NCBI GenBank assembly: GCA_016933695.1
Contig: JAFGAL010000027.1
Span: forward strand, 1 to 50,746
Length of the DNA: 50,746 nucleotides
Direction: 5' to 3'
From: Candidatus Zixiibacteriota bacterium
GTDB taxonomy: Bacteria; Zixibacteria; MSB-5A5; GN15; PGXB01
Part shown: positions 18,727 through 29,014 of the stretch, piece after piece
Numbering within the stretch: position 1 is the first letter of the stretch
How the letters are laid out: each line of letters starts with the position of its first letter
Program-made: the position numbers and the translations under genes
The notes under the pieces: model-generated
What the model saw: the letters and a program-made list of their open reading frames with translations, nothing else
The model's database searches: none
Told to the model about the DNA's origin: nothing

Positions 18727-21700
18727 TCATTTCAGCAGTATCATTTTCCGGGTCTGGACGGCATCACCGGTTTTAATCCTATAGAAATACACGCCTGATG
18801 CCACCGGTCGCCCGTCGGCGGCGGTGCCATCCCAAACCGCTGTCTGATATCCCCGGCCAAGATCGGCATCAACGAGTGTTTTCACCTCGCGGCCAAGAAT
18901 ATTGTACACGGCAATCTCGACATGCGCTTTACCCGGCAACCAGTATTTGATCATGGTTCGACTGTTAAACGGATTGGGATAATTCTGAGACAGCGTAAAC
19001 TCATCGGGCAACAAGGCATTATCACCATCACCAATACCCGTGGGGTACAGTTTTACCACCGCATCAAGATCATATCCCGGATTGGCCGAAAGCGAATCGC
19101 CGGAGCCGTTGTCGACGATCTTCACATAATTCGCGGAGGCTACGCCTGCCGAACCCAGATCAAAGGCGCAGGTCCCGGATCCCTCGCCAGCCAGCGTCCA
19201 GGGGCCGTCAGCGTTTTCAGACACATACACTGTTATCGTTTGTTCCTCTTGCGGCGATTGCTTGTCGAACCCGGCATCGTACACGCGAAAGTCCGGGCCG
19301 CTGTTGTTAACCAGACCGGGCGAGCCCATGCCAAGGATAATCCAGCCTTCATATCCCAGACTGACCGGCATCCCATCCGGCAAGCCCAGCGCATTCTGGG
19401 GATTGGTATTATAATTGTATGAACCGTTGATCCCGGCATCGACCAGGTATTGCGCGCCATCATCGGCGTAATCCGGATCGTCATTCATCATATAGTCGAT
19501 CAGAAGACGTGCCGAATCCGGATCCATGTACCAGAGATGGAATCCGAAGGTATAGACTTCGGAACCCGGAATGATGGTGCTTTTCATACCGACTATCTCA
19601 TCTTCAATAAGTGCCGCGGGATAGCGCGATTTGAATCGGTATAATGGTGTCACCAGATAATCCGGCAGGAAATCATATGAATTGAACGCCACCACGTGCG
19701 GCGGGCTGGTTTCCGGCCAGTACAAACCGCCGAATTGCTCAAATAAGAGGCGGGTGGTGTCATAGTAAATAACCGGTAATCCGCTCCGGGCGGGCTGGAC
19801 ATATTTAAGCCCCGTGATTATATCACTACAGGGTAATTCCTCCATACTCTGCGGATTACAATAAGCGAAATTGGCAATAAAAAGAGAATCGATTCCATAG
19901 AATAGACATACAGATGAATACGGCAGTCCATACCACTGCGGAGCGGCACTGAGGGAACTTGAGTATAAAAATCGATATGAGCCGAAATTGGCCAGACGAC
20001 CGCCGTTCTCCACATAGAGCCCGGCCATATTGCCAAGACCGGAACTTGAATAACTTGCGATTGCATCACCCAACTGGTCATCAATAATGACCAGTTTGTA
20101 TTTCATAAACAGATAATCCTCAATGCATTCAGTGATGGTGCCGGAGGGGCAATTTGCACTGTGGGTGGTGTCACGGAACTGGAAAATATCATAATCATAA
20201 CCGGATAAAACGGAATCGTAGAAGTTGGTAACGCTGTCCGGAATAACTCGCAATTGCGTTAGATAGTTGCCGTTTGTCAGGACCAGAATGTCTTTGGACA
20301 TCGGCGGGACCACCCGGATAATTGTCGGCTGGGAATACTCCGACTCATATCCATGGGCATCCACCGCCGTGATGACATATGTTACACTGTCCTGCGGCGC
20401 GGGATCGACAAACGAATCCGTCGCGCTGTTAACCAGCGTATACGGTGTAAAGGGGCTGTCATAATAATAGTACATCCGCCCATCGATATCAAAGCTGTCG
20501 GCCGGTGCATACGGCGCATAGACATCGCCCACATTGTAATGGGCGTGATAGGCGCAATACCGATAAAACTGCACAGTCGAATCAAAGCGATAGATATTGA
20601 AATGGTCGATCGTAAACTGCGGATTGGGATATGTCCACTCGATTGTGACAGACTCCCCTTCAAGGACAAACTGCTCATAGTCAACTTCAGGGGCCGGGTA
20701 GCGATTGCAGATCAAGATCGGATCGCCCATATCGCCGATGTCTTCGCCGACACGGGCTGCCACATTGACAAAACCGAACGATGTGGTCGGCAAATATGAC
20801 CGTTCGTTTACATCCAATTCGGCAACCAGAGTATACTCGGGTGGTTTATACCAGGGTGGAATAACGCCCGGATACGGGACGGTGGTATCGCGCGGGATGT
20901 CGTACTGGTACACATTGTACCCGGTGACCCCGTCGAACACCGGATCATCCCAGGCCAGTTTGTTATTCCAGTTATTATCAAAATGCAGTCCCAGGACGGG
21001 ATTGAGCGGGTCAAGCAGGGTTTCGGCATAGCTTTCCACCCGATCCGCAGTCAGCAGCAGATTGTCGAAATTCAAATTCCCGACATATGCGGCGGGATTG
21101 TCCGGCAGATTGTCCAGATTGGTCGGGTCGATATGCACGGCATCGGCGGTGAACATGGCATACATTAACCGCAGGTGCTCTCCGGGGTCGAGCTCAAAGG
21201 GACCGATGGAGATTAAAAAGCGCGCATCGTAGCCATTGGCAATGTCAGCCGCGATATCCTGGTTGGGATACAGCCAGACCGGATCATCGGGAAGGATGCC
21301 GGCAGTCATGACCTGATCATAATCCCATTCCGGGAAACTCAATATGTTGTATTTACTGCGATCGCCTTCCGGGGTTCCCAGTCCTTCGGTTCCGTAATCA
21401 TACAACACCGTGTCCTTGCGCCGGGGACCGAAATCCCGCGAGGCGTCGCCATTACTCACCCACCAGTTAAAATTGGTGTCCGCAAATGCTTCGGAACTGG
21501 CAAGGAATTTAAGGGCAATGATTTTGGTCGGGCTTTGTGCGGTAAAAGACCCGGCAACGGGGTCACCGTCATTGTCGATAATATACGCCAAATTCTCCCC
21601 CGGAATCGATCCGGCAACATCATCGATGCATCCCTCGAAGCCGATCGGGGAATAATAGGCATCCCCATCGACGACAAAGCCGATATAGGCTTCGGACAGG

Positions 21701-22362
21701 GATGCCACGCCAATATTGGTTATGGTCATGTCATAGATGACCGCATTATTCAAGGTATCATCAAGGCTGGAATGACAGCGGTTGACGATTTCCATATTCA
21801 GCGGGATATGGGGACGGTGATCCACGGGATCATTGGAGACATAATTGGGGTTTGTTACGGTATCCGTGAAGGCGGCGCGATAGGAGTAATTATCAGCGAA
21901 TGTGAATTTGGTCACGGATGGTTCGGGATATTTAGTTCCGGAAGGCCACATTTCCCTGGTCATCTGCCAGCAATCCGCACCAACGGAAACCAGCGTGTCG
22001 TTCCCGACAACCGCACCGATCCAGATGGAACCGGCAAACAGGTAATCGATATCGCTTCCCGCCGGAGTTTCAAATGATACATCCTGCCATTGGGAATACA
22101 TGCCGTCGCCAAAGCCATATCCAAACTGGCCGTAACAGTTATACGATGCGATGACATTGCCGGTCTGCATCAACGCATACGGCATCGGCCAGGTTTCATA
22201 GTACTTGATAATCGAACCCGGCGGATCTTTGAGTTTGTCCGGAAGGACAGGTTTTTCGGAATAATCCGCTTCGGAAAACAGTGCTCTCGCATCTGCCAAT
22301 AAGGGGCTGAATGTCATTCCGATCAGGATTAACACGAACAGGGCCGTTGGCAGTTTACACAT
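18727..22362 (-). CDS. Large secreted protein with C-terminal T9SS-type sorting domain
   Basis: A 1211-residue exported protein. The start is the ATG at 22362, chosen because GGGGAGG lies 6 bases before it and it opens directly into a signal peptide (MCKLPTALFVLILIG...LADA); the frame continues upstream without ribosome site. The middle contains beta-sandwich, fibronectin type III-like segments (for example VTGYNVYQYD, IDHFNIYRFDS) and a long extracellular region of unknown fold. The last 85 residues are the FlgD-Ig-like sorting domain (LSQNYPNPFNSRTMIKY ... GVYFYRIKTGD...RKMILLK) that directs proteins through type IX secretion in Bacteroidota and relatives. The function of the body is unknown; no catalytic motif is recognised. 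It has its own promoter at 22442-22469. Confidence 0.85.
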   Translation of the reverse strand: MCKLPTALFVLILIGMTFSPLLADARALFSEADYSEKPVLPDKLKDPPGSIIKYYETWPMPYALMQTGNVIASYNCYGQFGYGFGDGMYSQWQDVSFETPAGSDIDYLFAGSIWIGAVVGNDTLVSVGADCWQMTREMWPSGTKYPEPSVTKFTFADNYSYRAAFTDTVTNPNYVSNDPVDHRPHIPLNMEIVNRCHSSLDDTLNNAVIYDMTITNIGVASLSEAYIGFVVDGDAYYSPIGFEGCIDDVAGSIPGENLAYIIDNDGDPVAGSFTAQSPTKIIALKFLASSEAFADTNFNWWVSNGDASRDFGPRRKDTVLYDYGTEGLGTPEGDRSKYNILSFPEWDYDQVMTAGILPDDPVWLYPNQDIAADIANGYDARFLISIGPFELDPGEHLRLMYAMFTADAVHIDPTNLDNLPDNPAAYVGNLNFDNLLLTADRVESYAETLLDPLNPVLGLHFDNNWNNKLAWDDPVFDGVTGYNVYQYDIPRDTTVPYPGVIPPWYKPPEYTLVAELDVNERSYLPTTSFGFVNVAARVGEDIGDMGDPILICNRYPAPEVDYEQFVLEGESVTIEWTYPNPQFTIDHFNIYRFDSTVQFYRYCAYHAHYNVGDVYAPYAPADSFDIDGRMYYYYDSPFTPYTLVNSATDSFVDPAPQDSVTYVITAVDAHGYESEYSQPTIIRVVPPMSKDILVLTNGNYLTQLRVIPDSVTNFYDSVLSGYDYDIFQFRDTTHSANCPSGTITECIEDYLFMKYKLVIIDDQLGDAIASYSSSGLGNMAGLYVENGGRLANFGSYRFLYSSSLSAAPQWYGLPYSSVCLFYGIDSLFIANFAYCNPQSMEELPCSDIITGLKYVQPARSGLPVIYYDTTRLLFEQFGGLYWPETSPPHVVAFNSYDFLPDYLVTPLYRFKSRYPAALIEDEIVGMKSTIIPGSEVYTFGFHLWYMDPDSARLLIDYMMNDDPDYADDGAQYLVDAGINGSYNYNTNPQNALGLPDGMPVSLGYEGWIILGMGSPGLVNNSGPDFRVYDAGFDKQSPQEEQTITVYVSENADGPWTLAGEGSGTCAFDLGSAGVASANYVKIVDNGSGDSLSANPGYDLDAVVKLYPTGIGDGDNALLPDEFTLSQNYPNPFNSRTMIKYWLPGKAHVEIAVYNILGREVKTLVDADLGRGYQTAVWDGTAADGRPVASGVYFYRIKTGDAVQTRKMILLK

Positions 22363-22441
22363 AGCATACCTCCCCAATAAAACTGTAACTCGTTGCCGTG
22401 CTCGATCTTCGCAGATAAATTCTCGATGATGTGGCACCTTT

Positions 22442-22469
22442 ATGATATTATATACTCGGTATTTGTCAA
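22442..22469 (-). promoter_or_regulatory. Sigma-70-type promoter for the T9SS secreted protein
   Basis: On the minus strand TTGACA (22469-22464) and TATCAT (22447-22442) are separated by 16 bases, about 80 bases before the ATG at 22362. Confidence 0.5.
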
Positions 22470-22695
22470 TAGCATTCGGCTAAAAATATTCTGCTACAAA
22501 TATACATCGCCTTTTAATTTGCAACAGATCCGGTATGACGGATTACCGGATCAGCGGAGTCTGAGCGTTTACATCCGGCCGAATCTTCAAAATATTTATG
22601 TACCGATTAGAAACAGATATGTCTTACGGTTTTTGCTATGCCCGCTCGCAGAGGATAGCGAAGAGCGGTACGCGGCATTATCAGGCATAAAAAAA

Positions 22696-22779
22696 TGCCG
22701 AAGGGGGGATTTGAACCCCCACGCCCGTAAGGACACTGCGCCCTGAACACAGCGTGTCTACCAGTTTCACCACTTCGGC
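22696..22779 (-). tRNA. tRNA-Leu, anticodon CAG
   Basis: Minus-strand sequence begins GCCGAAG and ends CTTCGGC plus discriminator A. It folds into a cloverleaf: acceptor GCCGAAG/CTTCGGC, D-arm with TGGTAGAC, anticodon stem CTGTG/CGCAG around the loop TTCAGGG (anticodon CAG, reads CUG), a long variable arm TGTCCTTACGGGCG as expected for a type II tRNA, and T-arm with GGTTCAAAT. Discriminator A suits leucine. CCA is not encoded. A T-run follows the 3' end. No integrase or attachment repeat is seen beside it. Confidence 0.95.
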
Positions 22780-22890
22780 ATGAACGCGAACACTCGCGTC
22801 AAACAGGCCTATAATATATCGCTATCAATGGAAAAATCAACCGGAATAATTCATCCCGGGAAAAATTTTTCGCCTGTGCCCCCGTAGGAA

Positions 22891-25173
22891 TTATGGCTGG
22901 ACAGCCACCTGCGCCTTGAAGATCGATTCGATGTTGATGTCTTCATTAAAAAAGCCCGCGCCGAATTTGAAGCCGGAGGACGGTTGCGGTATCGCGCGCA
23001 TCAGCACGAAAATATCGCCCTTTTCCCAGGTCGCTGTCGCCGGTTCCGGCTTGAAATCGTAATTTTGCATCCTGCCGCCGTCATCGGGGATGACATGTAA
23101 GAACATGCGATACACCGGGCGGATATCCTGTTCGGCGTGAACCGTAAAAAACATATACAGACTGTCGCGACCTGAGACCAGATCGCAGGAGATCAGGCTG
23201 ATCTCATCGCCGAAACGAAACGGCCGGTCATATGTCAGGATTTTCCGCCAGTTCGACCAATCTGTTCCGAGATAATTCGATACCAGATCGTTCCCGGCAG
23301 GATCCAGAAACGCCGTCAACACTTTCGCCCGCGCCAGAACCAGCAGGCTGTCATGCGGGGAATCCGTGGAAAAATCCCGCATCGGAAAATCCGGCGGTGG
23401 TTCCAGGACGGCATACAGGTTGTCGCCGGTCTCCGGTCGAAACAGACGCGAATCGTCAAAAAACGACGGAGCAAATCTCAGGGTTTTGGTTTTCAGACGG
23501 TCGGGGTAATTACTCAGAGAGATATATAGTTCATAGGAGTCTTTATGCAGCCGTGGCATGAAATAGTCGATCGGATCGAACGTATTGTGCCGGAATCCGA
23601 TTGCCGTCAGGCAGGGATCGGCGGCATCATGCAACAGTCGCAGAAACGTATACCGGTCGTAAAATCTCGACGCCGGATGCGAATAATGCTCATTAGCGGC
23701 GATAAACGCATACACCGGAAAAAACGAATACAATTCCTCTATGGCCAAAAACGTCTCGCCTTTTCTTTGCTCCATCTCCACGGCGTTAAGGCCAAAGGTC
23801 GGGACATATGCGGTGCGGGCGGTTTGTATCATGGGGTGTTTGGCCATTCCGTTGAATTCATGCAGAAAGAACAGCAAAAGAATCGCTATCAGGACCGGCA
23901 GTGCCAATGATATCCGATCGCGTCGCTTGCGAAGGCGTAACAGGCGGGCCAGCAACAGACCTATCATCGGTCCGGCAAGAACCGGAACAAATTCATTGGC
24001 TTTGATCAAATTAATCGGCCTGTTCAATGCACCCAACACCGCTCCCAGAAAATAAAACACGACAACCGTCGCCGTCAGCAACATCAGCCCACGGGACACC
24101 GGTTGATGAAACCTTTTAACGATGCCAAACAGTGATACCAGCAACAACAGCCCCGGAATCGAGAATTCCATGAATTTGAAGGCAATTCCGGTACTTCCCA
24201 GATGATGCCATTCCTGTTGCGCCGCATCAGAACCGAATTGAAGCATGCCCAAAACCAGCGGTCCCCAGAACGGAGCACTGAAAACAGCCGCGGCGACCAG
24301 GACTCCCCAGGCCTGACCGAGATGCATTCTTGATTCGAAAACCTGTCGCACACTGCCGCGAAAAACGGTTCGTGCCAGCAATAACAAGCCGCCGATAAAA
24401 AACGGGTAATAATAGGTCATAAACAGCAAACCGCCGATAATCCCACCCGCAAGGTAAAACCGCCAGTCTCCGCGCGGACGACGGATCTGCTCAATGTAAT
24501 ACAGCCACCAGGGAATAAACAGGCTGTTGGCCACAAAGGCATGCGGCGCCAGAAACGGCATGTTTTTGCCCATCGAACAAAACAGGAACGTGAACACGGT
24601 CACCAACAGCGCCTGTATCGGTGATACCAGTTTTCGCCATAATGCATACAGCACTATCGGCCCGACCAGGTAGATCAACATCGTGCCGATTTTGATCATC
24701 TTGAATGCTTCGACTGAAAACACCCGCGCATACAGCGAAAGCAGGAAATAGTACACCGGGGGATAAAACGACGGCAGGTCCCGGTAATAAAAATCCGGCC
24801 AGCCGAAAAACGAAACAAACTTGAGAATCATGGCGGTGCGAAATTTCTGATCCCCCCAATAGGCATTGATCCCGAACGGGGTGCCGTCGAGAACCAGGCA
24901 GACGACGAGAAACCCATACCACGAAAACAGCCCGATCAACAGGCGGGATTTGGCCTTCCGGGAAACGCCCGACATCCACACCGCGACAACGACCAGGAAA
25001 AACGCCAGTGCCCAGGCATCCAGCCAGATACAATCAGTTATGAGCAATTCATCGCTGAAATCCTTCTCGGGCAAGGCATACAAAAACAACAACACCCCGA
25101 ACAGCAACAATACCGCTGTTACGACCGCCGGTAATAACGATCGGGATTTCAATACTGATACCAGGTTTTTCAT
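22891..25173 (-). CDS. Polytopic GT-C-type glycosyltransferase, arabinofuranosyltransferase (AftA)-like
   Basis: A 760-residue membrane protein with about 12 membrane helices in the first 450 residues and a soluble extracytoplasmic C-terminal domain. The loop GDQKFRTAMILKF ... DFYYRDLPSFYPPVYYFLL resembles the N-terminal loop of AftA-type arabinofuranosyltransferases, which use polyprenyl-phosphate-linked sugar donors outside the membrane. This is from family memory, without alignment. It is a close paralog of the gene just upstream (25214-27493), 40 bases away, so the pair is a tandem duplication in one transcription unit. The pattern is GT-C, but the sugar donor and acceptor (cell-envelope glycan, glycolipid or glycoprotein) are unknown. 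Confidence 0.65.
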   Translation of the reverse strand: MKNLVSVLKSRSLLPAVVTAVLLLFGVLLFLYALPEKDFSDELLITDCIWLDAWALAFFLVVVAVWMSGVSRKAKSRLLIGLFSWYGFLVVCLVLDGTPFGINAYWGDQKFRTAMILKFVSFFGWPDFYYRDLPSFYPPVYYFLLSLYARVFSVEAFKMIKIGTMLIYLVGPIVLYALWRKLVSPIQALLVTVFTFLFCSMGKNMPFLAPHAFVANSLFIPWWLYYIEQIRRPRGDWRFYLAGGIIGGLLFMTYYYPFFIGGLLLLARTVFRGSVRQVFESRMHLGQAWGVLVAAAVFSAPFWGPLVLGMLQFGSDAAQQEWHHLGSTGIAFKFMEFSIPGLLLLVSLFGIVKRFHQPVSRGLMLLTATVVVFYFLGAVLGALNRPINLIKANEFVPVLAGPMIGLLLARLLRLRKRRDRISLALPVLIAILLLFFLHEFNGMAKHPMIQTARTAYVPTFGLNAVEMEQRKGETFLAIEELYSFFPVYAFIAANEHYSHPASRFYDRYTFLRLLHDAADPCLTAIGFRHNTFDPIDYFMPRLHKDSYELYISLSNYPDRLKTKTLRFAPSFFDDSRLFRPETGDNLYAVLEPPPDFPMRDFSTDSPHDSLLVLARAKVLTAFLDPAGNDLVSNYLGTDWSNWRKILTYDRPFRFGDEISLISCDLVSGRDSLYMFFTVHAEQDIRPVYRMFLHVIPDDGGRMQNYDFKPEPATATWEKGDIFVLMRAIPQPSSGFKFGAGFFNEDINIESIFKAQVAVQP

Positions 25174-25213
25174 ACGAACTCTATTTCCCTATTACTTCAT
25201 TTCTGTTTGACGA

Positions 25214-27493
25214 TCATTTTTCTCGCCCCGAAAAACAAAACGGCTTGCCCAACTGATTGTCGCCGTCAACGAATTCAATCTCAAGACTATATTTGCCGCG
25301 AACATGTGGTATCGAAGCCGTCATCAACTGCACGTCGCCCTTCTTCCAGGTGGTAATGTGATGACATGGCCGAAGTACGAAATCATGTATCCGGTTGTCA
25401 TCACCGGAGTACAGATGTCCGACGGCCCGGTAGTTTTTCCGAATATCCCGATTGGCGTACATTGCCAGTGCCAACGACAGGCTGTCGGCATATTTCGTAA
25501 CATTGCATGATAACATCACAAGTGCATCACCAAAATGGAATTTTCCACCCGGCGGCATTAACCCCTCAGATGCAGGTCGGGTATCGCCGAGATAGTCATT
25601 GACCAATCGTTGTCCGGCCGTATCCAGTAATTGGGTGATATAATCGATCCACAGCCGGTATTCGGTATCAATCCGGGGGCGGTCCATGTCATCGTTCGCT
25701 GAGACTGTCGGCGGTACTGATTGGGCCAGCTGATACAAATTGTCCCCCGCCAATGGTATAAAAAGCGTGGTGTCGGAAAACAATGACACCGGAAACGACA
25801 GCGTCCGGGTTACAAAGCGATTCGGATAATTGCTCACCGCGGCGTAGAATTCAAATATGTTATCCTTGCGGCGCGGCATGATCGCATCGATCGGATCATA
25901 GATATTAAACCGCATTGCCAGATACAGCAGATACGGGTCATCGAGATTTTGCAGGGCGAATAAAAAGCGATAGCGCTCAAGGAATCGTCCCGCCGGATGC
26001 GAGTAGTGCTGGTTGATCGAGAAGAAGTTATACACCGGGCAAAATACCGGAAGTTCCTCCACCCCGGTCAGGAATACGGCACCTTTGAGGCGATTCATGT
26101 CATCCGGATCGGCATGAAAGGTCTGGGGATGCGATTTGCGGGCGGTGCGGACCGCGTCGTGACCGGCGATTGTATTGCTTTCGATCAGCAAGAAAAACAG
26201 AAGCAATGATGCCATGACCGGCACGGCGAAACGCGCCTTGCCGAATATACCGGGACGGCGGAGCAGACCCGCCGCCGTCAGACCGACCAGCGGTCCTGCC
26301 AGCATGGAGACGAATTCCCTGGCCTTGATAATAATGATCGGTTTTTGCAATGCGCCGAGAATAGTGCCGATGAAAAAGAATAAAAATGCCGCCCCGAGCA
26401 GAAGCACCAGTTCGCGATACCTGGGGAAATAGCGCCGCCGAACGGCGTAGTACAACGCCGCCAGGAAGACCATGCCGATGATCGAGAAATTTTGAAACCG
26501 AAACAGAATGCCGGTGCTGTCGGCATGATGCCATTCCTGCTGAGCCGGATCGGCGCCGATCGTGATCATCGACCACGCCAGCGGAAGCCAGTATGGCGCG
26601 CTGAACAGCGCGGCAAGCGCCAGCACACCCAGGGCTCGTCCGGGATGCCAGGGATGTTTCAAAGTGGACGGTCGCAGTCTCAGCCATACCGTGCGCACAA
26701 CCCAAAGCAGTCCCCCGATGAAAAACACATAGTAATATGTCATGAAAATCATGCCGCCGATCACACCGCCGACCAGATAAAACGACCATCCGTATCGTGA
26801 CCGCGCGCGCGCCTGCCCCACATAGTACAACCACCACGGCACAAAAAAGGCATTGGCCAGAAAAGCATGCGGAAACACATATATGGCATTCATTCCCACC
26901 GAGCAGAACAGAAACGTCGCAATCACGGCAAGCGCCGACGCGAACGGTGTTGTCAGCCGACACCACAGCCAATACAGGAGTCCCGGCCCGGCGAGATATA
27001 TCAGCACCGTGCCGATCTTGATCATTTTAAACGCCTCGACCGAAAACACCCGGGCGTATATCGACAGCAGGAAATAATACAGCGGCGGATAAAACGCGGG
27101 GAGGTCTTTGTAATAAAAATCCGGCCAGCCGAAAAATGTGATAAATTTCAAAATCATGGCAGTGCGGAATTTCTGATCGCCCCAGTAGGCGTTAAATCCG
27201 AATGGGGTTCCATTGAAGACCAGACTAACGGCAATAACGCCATACAGGGAAAACATCCCCACCAACAGGCCCGATTTCCATCGGTGACTCAGACTGGAAA
27301 GCCAAACAGAAATCACAACCACAAAAAAGCAAAACGCCCATACATCAAGCCGAATGCCGTCCGTTTTCAATAAGTCTTCACTGAATGGCTTGGACGGCAG
27401 GGTGTATACAAACACATACAGGCCGAGACCGATGAACACACCCAGGAAGATCGCCAACGGCGCATATTTGCGAATTGATTTCGGGTAATCCAT
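25214..27493 (-). CDS. Polytopic GT-C-type glycosyltransferase, AftA-like (tandem paralog)
   Basis: A 759-residue protein aligned by eye with its neighbour over nearly the full length: the same GDQKFRTAMILKF, DFYYKDLPAFYPPLYYFLL and ARVFSVEAFKMIKIGT segments, the same helix layout, then a C-terminal soluble domain that has diverged more. First gene of the two-gene minus-strand unit. The ATG has a weak ribosome site. A promoter candidate, TTGACA at 27543-27538 with TATTAC 15 bases on, is poor. The stronger conservation of the membrane loop than of the C-terminal domain suggests the two enzymes share a donor and differ in acceptor. That is inference. Confidence 0.65.
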   Translation of the reverse strand: MDYPKSIRKYAPLAIFLGVFIGLGLYVFVYTLPSKPFSEDLLKTDGIRLDVWAFCFFVVVISVWLSSLSHRWKSGLLVGMFSLYGVIAVSLVFNGTPFGFNAYWGDQKFRTAMILKFITFFGWPDFYYKDLPAFYPPLYYFLLSIYARVFSVEAFKMIKIGTVLIYLAGPGLLYWLWCRLTTPFASALAVIATFLFCSVGMNAIYVFPHAFLANAFFVPWWLYYVGQARARSRYGWSFYLVGGVIGGMIFMTYYYVFFIGGLLWVVRTVWLRLRPSTLKHPWHPGRALGVLALAALFSAPYWLPLAWSMITIGADPAQQEWHHADSTGILFRFQNFSIIGMVFLAALYYAVRRRYFPRYRELVLLLGAAFLFFFIGTILGALQKPIIIIKAREFVSMLAGPLVGLTAAGLLRRPGIFGKARFAVPVMASLLLFFLLIESNTIAGHDAVRTARKSHPQTFHADPDDMNRLKGAVFLTGVEELPVFCPVYNFFSINQHYSHPAGRFLERYRFLFALQNLDDPYLLYLAMRFNIYDPIDAIMPRRKDNIFEFYAAVSNYPNRFVTRTLSFPVSLFSDTTLFIPLAGDNLYQLAQSVPPTVSANDDMDRPRIDTEYRLWIDYITQLLDTAGQRLVNDYLGDTRPASEGLMPPGGKFHFGDALVMLSCNVTKYADSLSLALAMYANRDIRKNYRAVGHLYSGDDNRIHDFVLRPCHHITTWKKGDVQLMTASIPHVRGKYSLEIEFVDGDNQLGKPFCFSGREK

Positions 27494-27641
27494 AATCGTT
27501 TAGCCAATATCTGAAGGTAATAATCGCAATCGGGTGCTGTCAATGCAATATTATTCACACGAAAAGAACTGGCGTAAATGTCAATTAATATTCTTATTGG
27601 AACAAAACCGGAATAATCATCAAACAGGCGGCATTATCGCG

Positions 27642-28961
27642 ATGCAAAACATCAAACGCATGATAACAACGGCAACGACCGGCCATGGCGGCATCATGCT
27701 GATTTTATTCGTCATCGCGTTCGGTCTGCGGGTCGGTTTGCTTGCGGTATCACTTGATCAAACCTCGGCAGACTATATCGCGCATCACCCGTCCGATTCC
27801 CCGGAATATGTTCAGCTTGCCGAGGATATCGCACGCCTGGACATTTCTCATGAGAATACTCTGTATATGGTGGGTTTCGGGTATGCGTTGTTTCTGGCGG
27901 GGATTTTTCTCATATCGGGGCACAGTCTGATTTGCGGATTGATCGTGCAGATCATCTTGTCATCGATCGCGACCGTGCTGATTTACAAAATCGGTTTACT
28001 GCTGTTTCGACGGCCGCTGATCGCGACGATTGCCGCCGTGCTGAATGCGGTCTCGCTCACGTCGGTCACCCTGAGTCTATCGATTCTCAGTGACACGTTG
28101 TTTTTCTTTTTGCTGACGCTGACGGTTTATCTCTATGTGCAGTGTTTCTCCCGACCGAAACTGAGTCGGCTGTTGCTTCTGGCGGTTATTATTGCCTTGG
28201 CCACGTTTGTGCGTTCGGTCGGGCAGTTTCTACCGGTGGTGTTGTTTGTCGCCGCGCTGGTGATTCCCGCACGGTATTTCGTGCAATCCAAAGGACGCGG
28301 AATATTGTACATCGGCATCACCATGGCGCTGGCACTGATGGTGATTTCGGTTTGGGCCCTTCGCAATTACGCGGTGCACGGCACGTTCTCGGTCGCCGGG
28401 ACCGGAATCGAAGCCGCCGGCAAATATCTCGGCGCGCGGGTCGCGGCCAATGCCTCGGATTCGCTTTCCACCGGAGAGTATCAGGAGTTATTTCGGCAGG
28501 AAATGACCGACAACGGCAGTCTGACACCGTCGCCCAAACACCGTCGCGACTGGTATCTTGCCAGGCTATCCGCATTGTTCCGAGCCGACCCGATTCTGTT
28601 TGTTAAAACTTATGTTTCGATTATCGGATACAACATTCTCGCCTACGACGATAATTACCATTTCCGTTTTCCCGATTATCGTCATGGACTCGACACTGTT
28701 GTGTCGTGGTTGCGAACTTGCGGCATTAATATCATGGTTTTTCTTCTCACCCTGTGCGGTGCGGCGATTTTGTTCTATCGAAAAGAGTATTCGGCAGTCA
28801 TTCCGTTGGGACTATTCTATCTGTATTTTGCCCTGCTTTCCGGATTCACGTTCTGGCAGGGCTCCCGCATTTTTTACCCGGCGCAATTGGCCGGGGCATG
28901 TTTTTTGGCGATAACACTCGACGCCCTCCGGACTGCAATAAGCCGGCGTTTTAAGCGGTAA
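27642..28961 (+). CDS. Polytopic glycosyltransferase of the dolichyl-phosphate-mannose mannosyltransferase (PMT/ArnT) type
   Basis: A 439-residue membrane protein, starting MQNIKRM; the frame extends 36 codons further upstream, but that part is hydrophilic and has no ribosome site. The first extracytoplasmic loop has HHPSDSPEYVQLAEDIARL, which has the acidic D-x-x-E/Y..A..I pattern of the PMT_2 (GT39/GT83-like) superfamily, and about ten helices follow. Enzymes of this type transfer a sugar from a lipid-linked donor to protein or lipid outside the membrane. Divergent from the two AftA-like genes and probably part of the same envelope glycan pathway. Substrate not known. Followed by a clear hairpin at 28967. 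Confidence 0.7.
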   Translation: MQNIKRMITTATTGHGGIMLILFVIAFGLRVGLLAVSLDQTSADYIAHHPSDSPEYVQLAEDIARLDISHENTLYMVGFGYALFLAGIFLISGHSLICGLIVQIILSSIATVLIYKIGLLLFRRPLIATIAAVLNAVSLTSVTLSLSILSDTLFFFLLTLTVYLYVQCFSRPKLSRLLLLAVIIALATFVRSVGQFLPVVLFVAALVIPARYFVQSKGRGILYIGITMALALMVISVWALRNYAVHGTFSVAGTGIEAAGKYLGARVAANASDSLSTGEYQELFRQEMTDNGSLTPSPKHRRDWYLARLSALFRADPILFVKTYVSIIGYNILAYDDNYHFRFPDYRHGLDTVVSWLRTCGINIMVFLLTLCGAAILFYRKEYSAVIPLGLFYLYFALLSGFTFWQGSRIFYPAQLAGACFLAITLDALRTAISRRFKR

Positions 28962-28966
28962 AACAA

Positions 28967-28988
28967 AAAGCCGCCCGAAGGCGGCTTT
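28967..28988. terminator. Terminator between the convergent glycosyltransferase and sigma factor genes
   Basis: Stem AAAGCCGCC / GGCGGCTTT with a CGAA tetraloop lies between the stops at 28961 (plus) and 29015 (minus). Outer A and T tracts allow use from both sides. Confidence 0.75.
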
Positions 28989-29014
28989 GCCGTATCAATC
29001 GTATGTTTTCTTGT

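Noticed and set aside
22480..22890. Integration site at tRNA-Leu
   Set aside because: No integrase gene, no repeat of the tRNA 3' end nearby.
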